Source of the DNA: Clostridiales bacterium
GTDB lineage: Bacteria > Bacillota > Clostridia > Peptostreptococcales > Anaerovoracaceae
Length of the DNA stretch: 7,944 bases
Reading direction: 5' to 3'
Assembly (NCBI GenBank): GCA_009778415.1
Contig: WRJV01000231.1
Span: 1 to 7,944 of the forward strand
Of the stretch, positions 7,501 to 7,944 are shown piece by piece; position 1 is the first letter of the stretch, and every line of letters starts with the position of its first letter. The position numbers were made by a program, and so were the translations under genes. The notes under the pieces are model-generated. The model was not told the DNA's origin, searched no databases, and saw only the letters and a list, made by a program, of their open reading frames with translations.

Positions 7501-7944
7501 TAACGGGACGTACTGCTTCCCGTTTGTGCCGGACGGTACCTACAGGATCAAGGTCACGACGTACAAGGATCAGGACGGGGAGCTTTACATTGACCCCGCC
7601 CGCAGGCCATACAGGGGCGCCGACGGCCCGGCGTATGAAGCGGGCGTTTTAGCGGCGCCGTACGACGACTATGTAACGAAGCGCTTCACCGCCAGCGGGG
7701 GCGAAACGCTGATGGACATCGACCTTACGGACATCTACTATTCCGTTAGCGTGCGGGCTGACGCCGAGAGCGACATAGACAAGAACGTCGAACTCACCCT
7801 ATCGACCCGTGGGGCGAAGAACCTGCTGACGGTTGAAGCGGAAATCCTGGTGGACGGCAACATGCTGGCTGGCCTTGGCGTGGAAGCCCTGAACGGGTTT
7901 CGGGCTTTGACAGACATCTTCTGGAGCTACGCCGGCGATGGCAT
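4550..7944 (+). CDS. Secreted GH36-like (clan GH-D) glycoside hydrolase, copy 2 (3' end outside window)
   Basis: My translation from the ATG at 4550 stays open to the window edge, giving 1131 complete codons plus two bases. The signal peptide is residues 1-26 (MKRTKR, hydrophobic IFAILLVIALAVPMV, cleavage after AYA); mature EPVATPTDG matches EPAATPTDG of copy 1. The beta-rich N-terminal domain spans about 27-407. The catalytic barrel carries APSYETWGYG (411-420), TYDAGWY (444-450), KAWVMEPQAR (526-535), FDGLKGDSFYG (588-598; candidate nucleophile D594), NCMCGKPMDYY (656-666), NLPVPGDNIGSR (672-683; candidate acid/base D678) and VDSDHVF (702-708). A C-terminal beta domain follows, then a carboxypeptidase-regulatory-like module (about 943-1059) that is 16-17 residues longer than in copy 1, then the start of the cohesin-like module (from about 1062). 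The rest of that module and a dockerin are expected beyond the edge. It keeps Glu531 in the WVMEP motif, so it resembles GH36 more than copy 1 does. Substrate unknown. Confidence 0.85.
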   Translation, partial: MKRTKRIFAILLVIALAVPMVQIAYAEPVATPTDGGLIYIDDGTIRVTVDDNMNMAVYRWDGAALTPMTQPITPLGASGATAVTGAPWANALPWSTYTGNFNSGSARLLSAKTGYVTAGARGAATGNTSVTNDAQETLLADDFVKTGELSEVNVDTYFGKGNRLAVTGYSASAELEHTLIIETNPEVPGAAAVTSFYTYKGDDPSLAVAKFVNNNFKITDQKPALLTAPARDGTVYNRVEAGLWEMHGCPQRTNADYMNPVYDNLGTGAINNFDSGSETLARNNFSWANSGMGFPLNDFWGQNVGFLLGSMMPSHTYSLELPQRGSGITGNHETAYTWVGFPGKTLAKDVKTYVGTSLIGVHSGDYFDAASLYRQSMDRVDLAHNPYLPGTYDPNKLKLPTAEQLPDWAYAPSYETWGYGEAFLPENVMATIPLYKTLGIKSITYDAGWYQRDNTNGEGRYYPQASKWAAVAVKLAQYFAANPHPNMKAPGDPYDFSVLPCTNSTQAIKVVRALNEYIHVNGMYVKAWVMEPQARAGVPDNYYAKNASGAKYGTSRTFLCTGTTEVLDDYTDYFCDLMFGTGEGEYAFDGLKGDSFYGMPLCYDKNHSHGDNIYGAIEGFGQFMKNIYDKANYLRGATNSIGGPIVDNQKVAVIKNCMCGKPMDYYSWAGTNLPVPGDNIGSRQMRMFTKMYKGFYGANFAVDSDHVFLSTLRRIGENERSGPIDFVSFLGVASAMSTKFITDKYYTFVAGMDLGTDMHGNTHVNRMNFPGEPNYGFATGAAHSANSTYEVFKWGSFVKYYGLFNALGLSGRDYELTNLYKYGFDYPEGYAYKNAGGDDFYFSFFATDNGVDNSRTNNALIDPWGNQYGYASGYNTYAGNYISNNTYSGTVELRGLAPNTQYYVTNVETGKQSAETSGADGIIHLGGVEFTTGVILKVSPIRTASIYGKVFDGELGKAVAGADITLLDASGDPVVGLMPTAADLNGTYCFPFVPDGTYRIKVTTYKDQDGELYIDPARRPYRGADGPAYEAGVLAAPYDDYVTKRFTASGGETLMDIDLTDIYYSVSVRADAESDIDKNVELTLSTRGAKNLLTVEAEILVDGNMLAGLGVEALNGFRALTDIFWSYAGDG
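7712..7944 (+). repeat. Near-identical cohesin-like module DNA, copy in gene 2 (cut by window edge)
   Basis: Partner of the block at 3771-4003, offset 3941, same strand, running to the end of the window and probably beyond. Most differences cluster at three spots: the first 50 bases, the ACC CTA TCG ACC CGT codons around 7794-7808, and GTG GAA GCC near 7880-7886. The remaining sequence is identical or carries single silent changes. Confidence 0.9.

Overview
The window looks like a moderately GC-rich Firmicute, most likely an anaerobic clostridial lineage. The reasons are strong AAAGGAG/GGGGAGG ribosome binding sites, an extended -10 promoter of sigma-A type, classical signal peptides, and a large secreted enzyme that ends in a dockerin-like double EF-hand module. 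I cannot name a genus from sequence alone.

Layout, all on the + strand. (1) Positions 1-564 hold the 3' part of tsf, encoding elongation factor Ts, cut by the left window edge. (2) Positions 561-731 are a compact control region. It starts with a 30-base imperfect palindrome of the GGGACGGTTCC type whose first bases form the tsf stop codon. A strong intrinsic terminator follows, then an extended -10 promoter and a Shine-Dalgarno sequence. (3) Positions 732-4460 encode a 1242-residue secreted multidomain protein: signal peptide, N-terminal beta-rich domain, (beta/alpha)8 catalytic domain resembling clan GH-D family GH36 (alpha-galactosidase / raffinose-synthase-like), C-terminal beta domain, carboxypeptidase-regulatory-like beta-sandwich, cohesin-like module and dockerin-like module. 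(4) Positions 4461-4549 contain a perfect 12-bp hairpin without a T-tract, followed by a strong ribosome binding site. (5) Positions 4550-7944 hold a tandem paralogue of the same architecture. It is open to the right edge and stops inside the cohesin-like module.

The two large genes are probably co-transcribed from the promoter at about 652-679. Both products would be exported and act on an extracellular carbohydrate. The substrate is unknown; an alpha-galactoside is the default guess from the fold. The catalytic halves have diverged clearly, while the cohesin-like module is about 93% identical in DNA between the copies (hand count). That points to recent homogenisation or module shuffling. 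The main points to follow up are the divergent GH36-like motifs shared by the pair, the loss in the first copy of a Glu kept in the second, the cohesin-like plus dockerin-like tail, and the placement of an accessory polysaccharide locus directly behind a translation gene.
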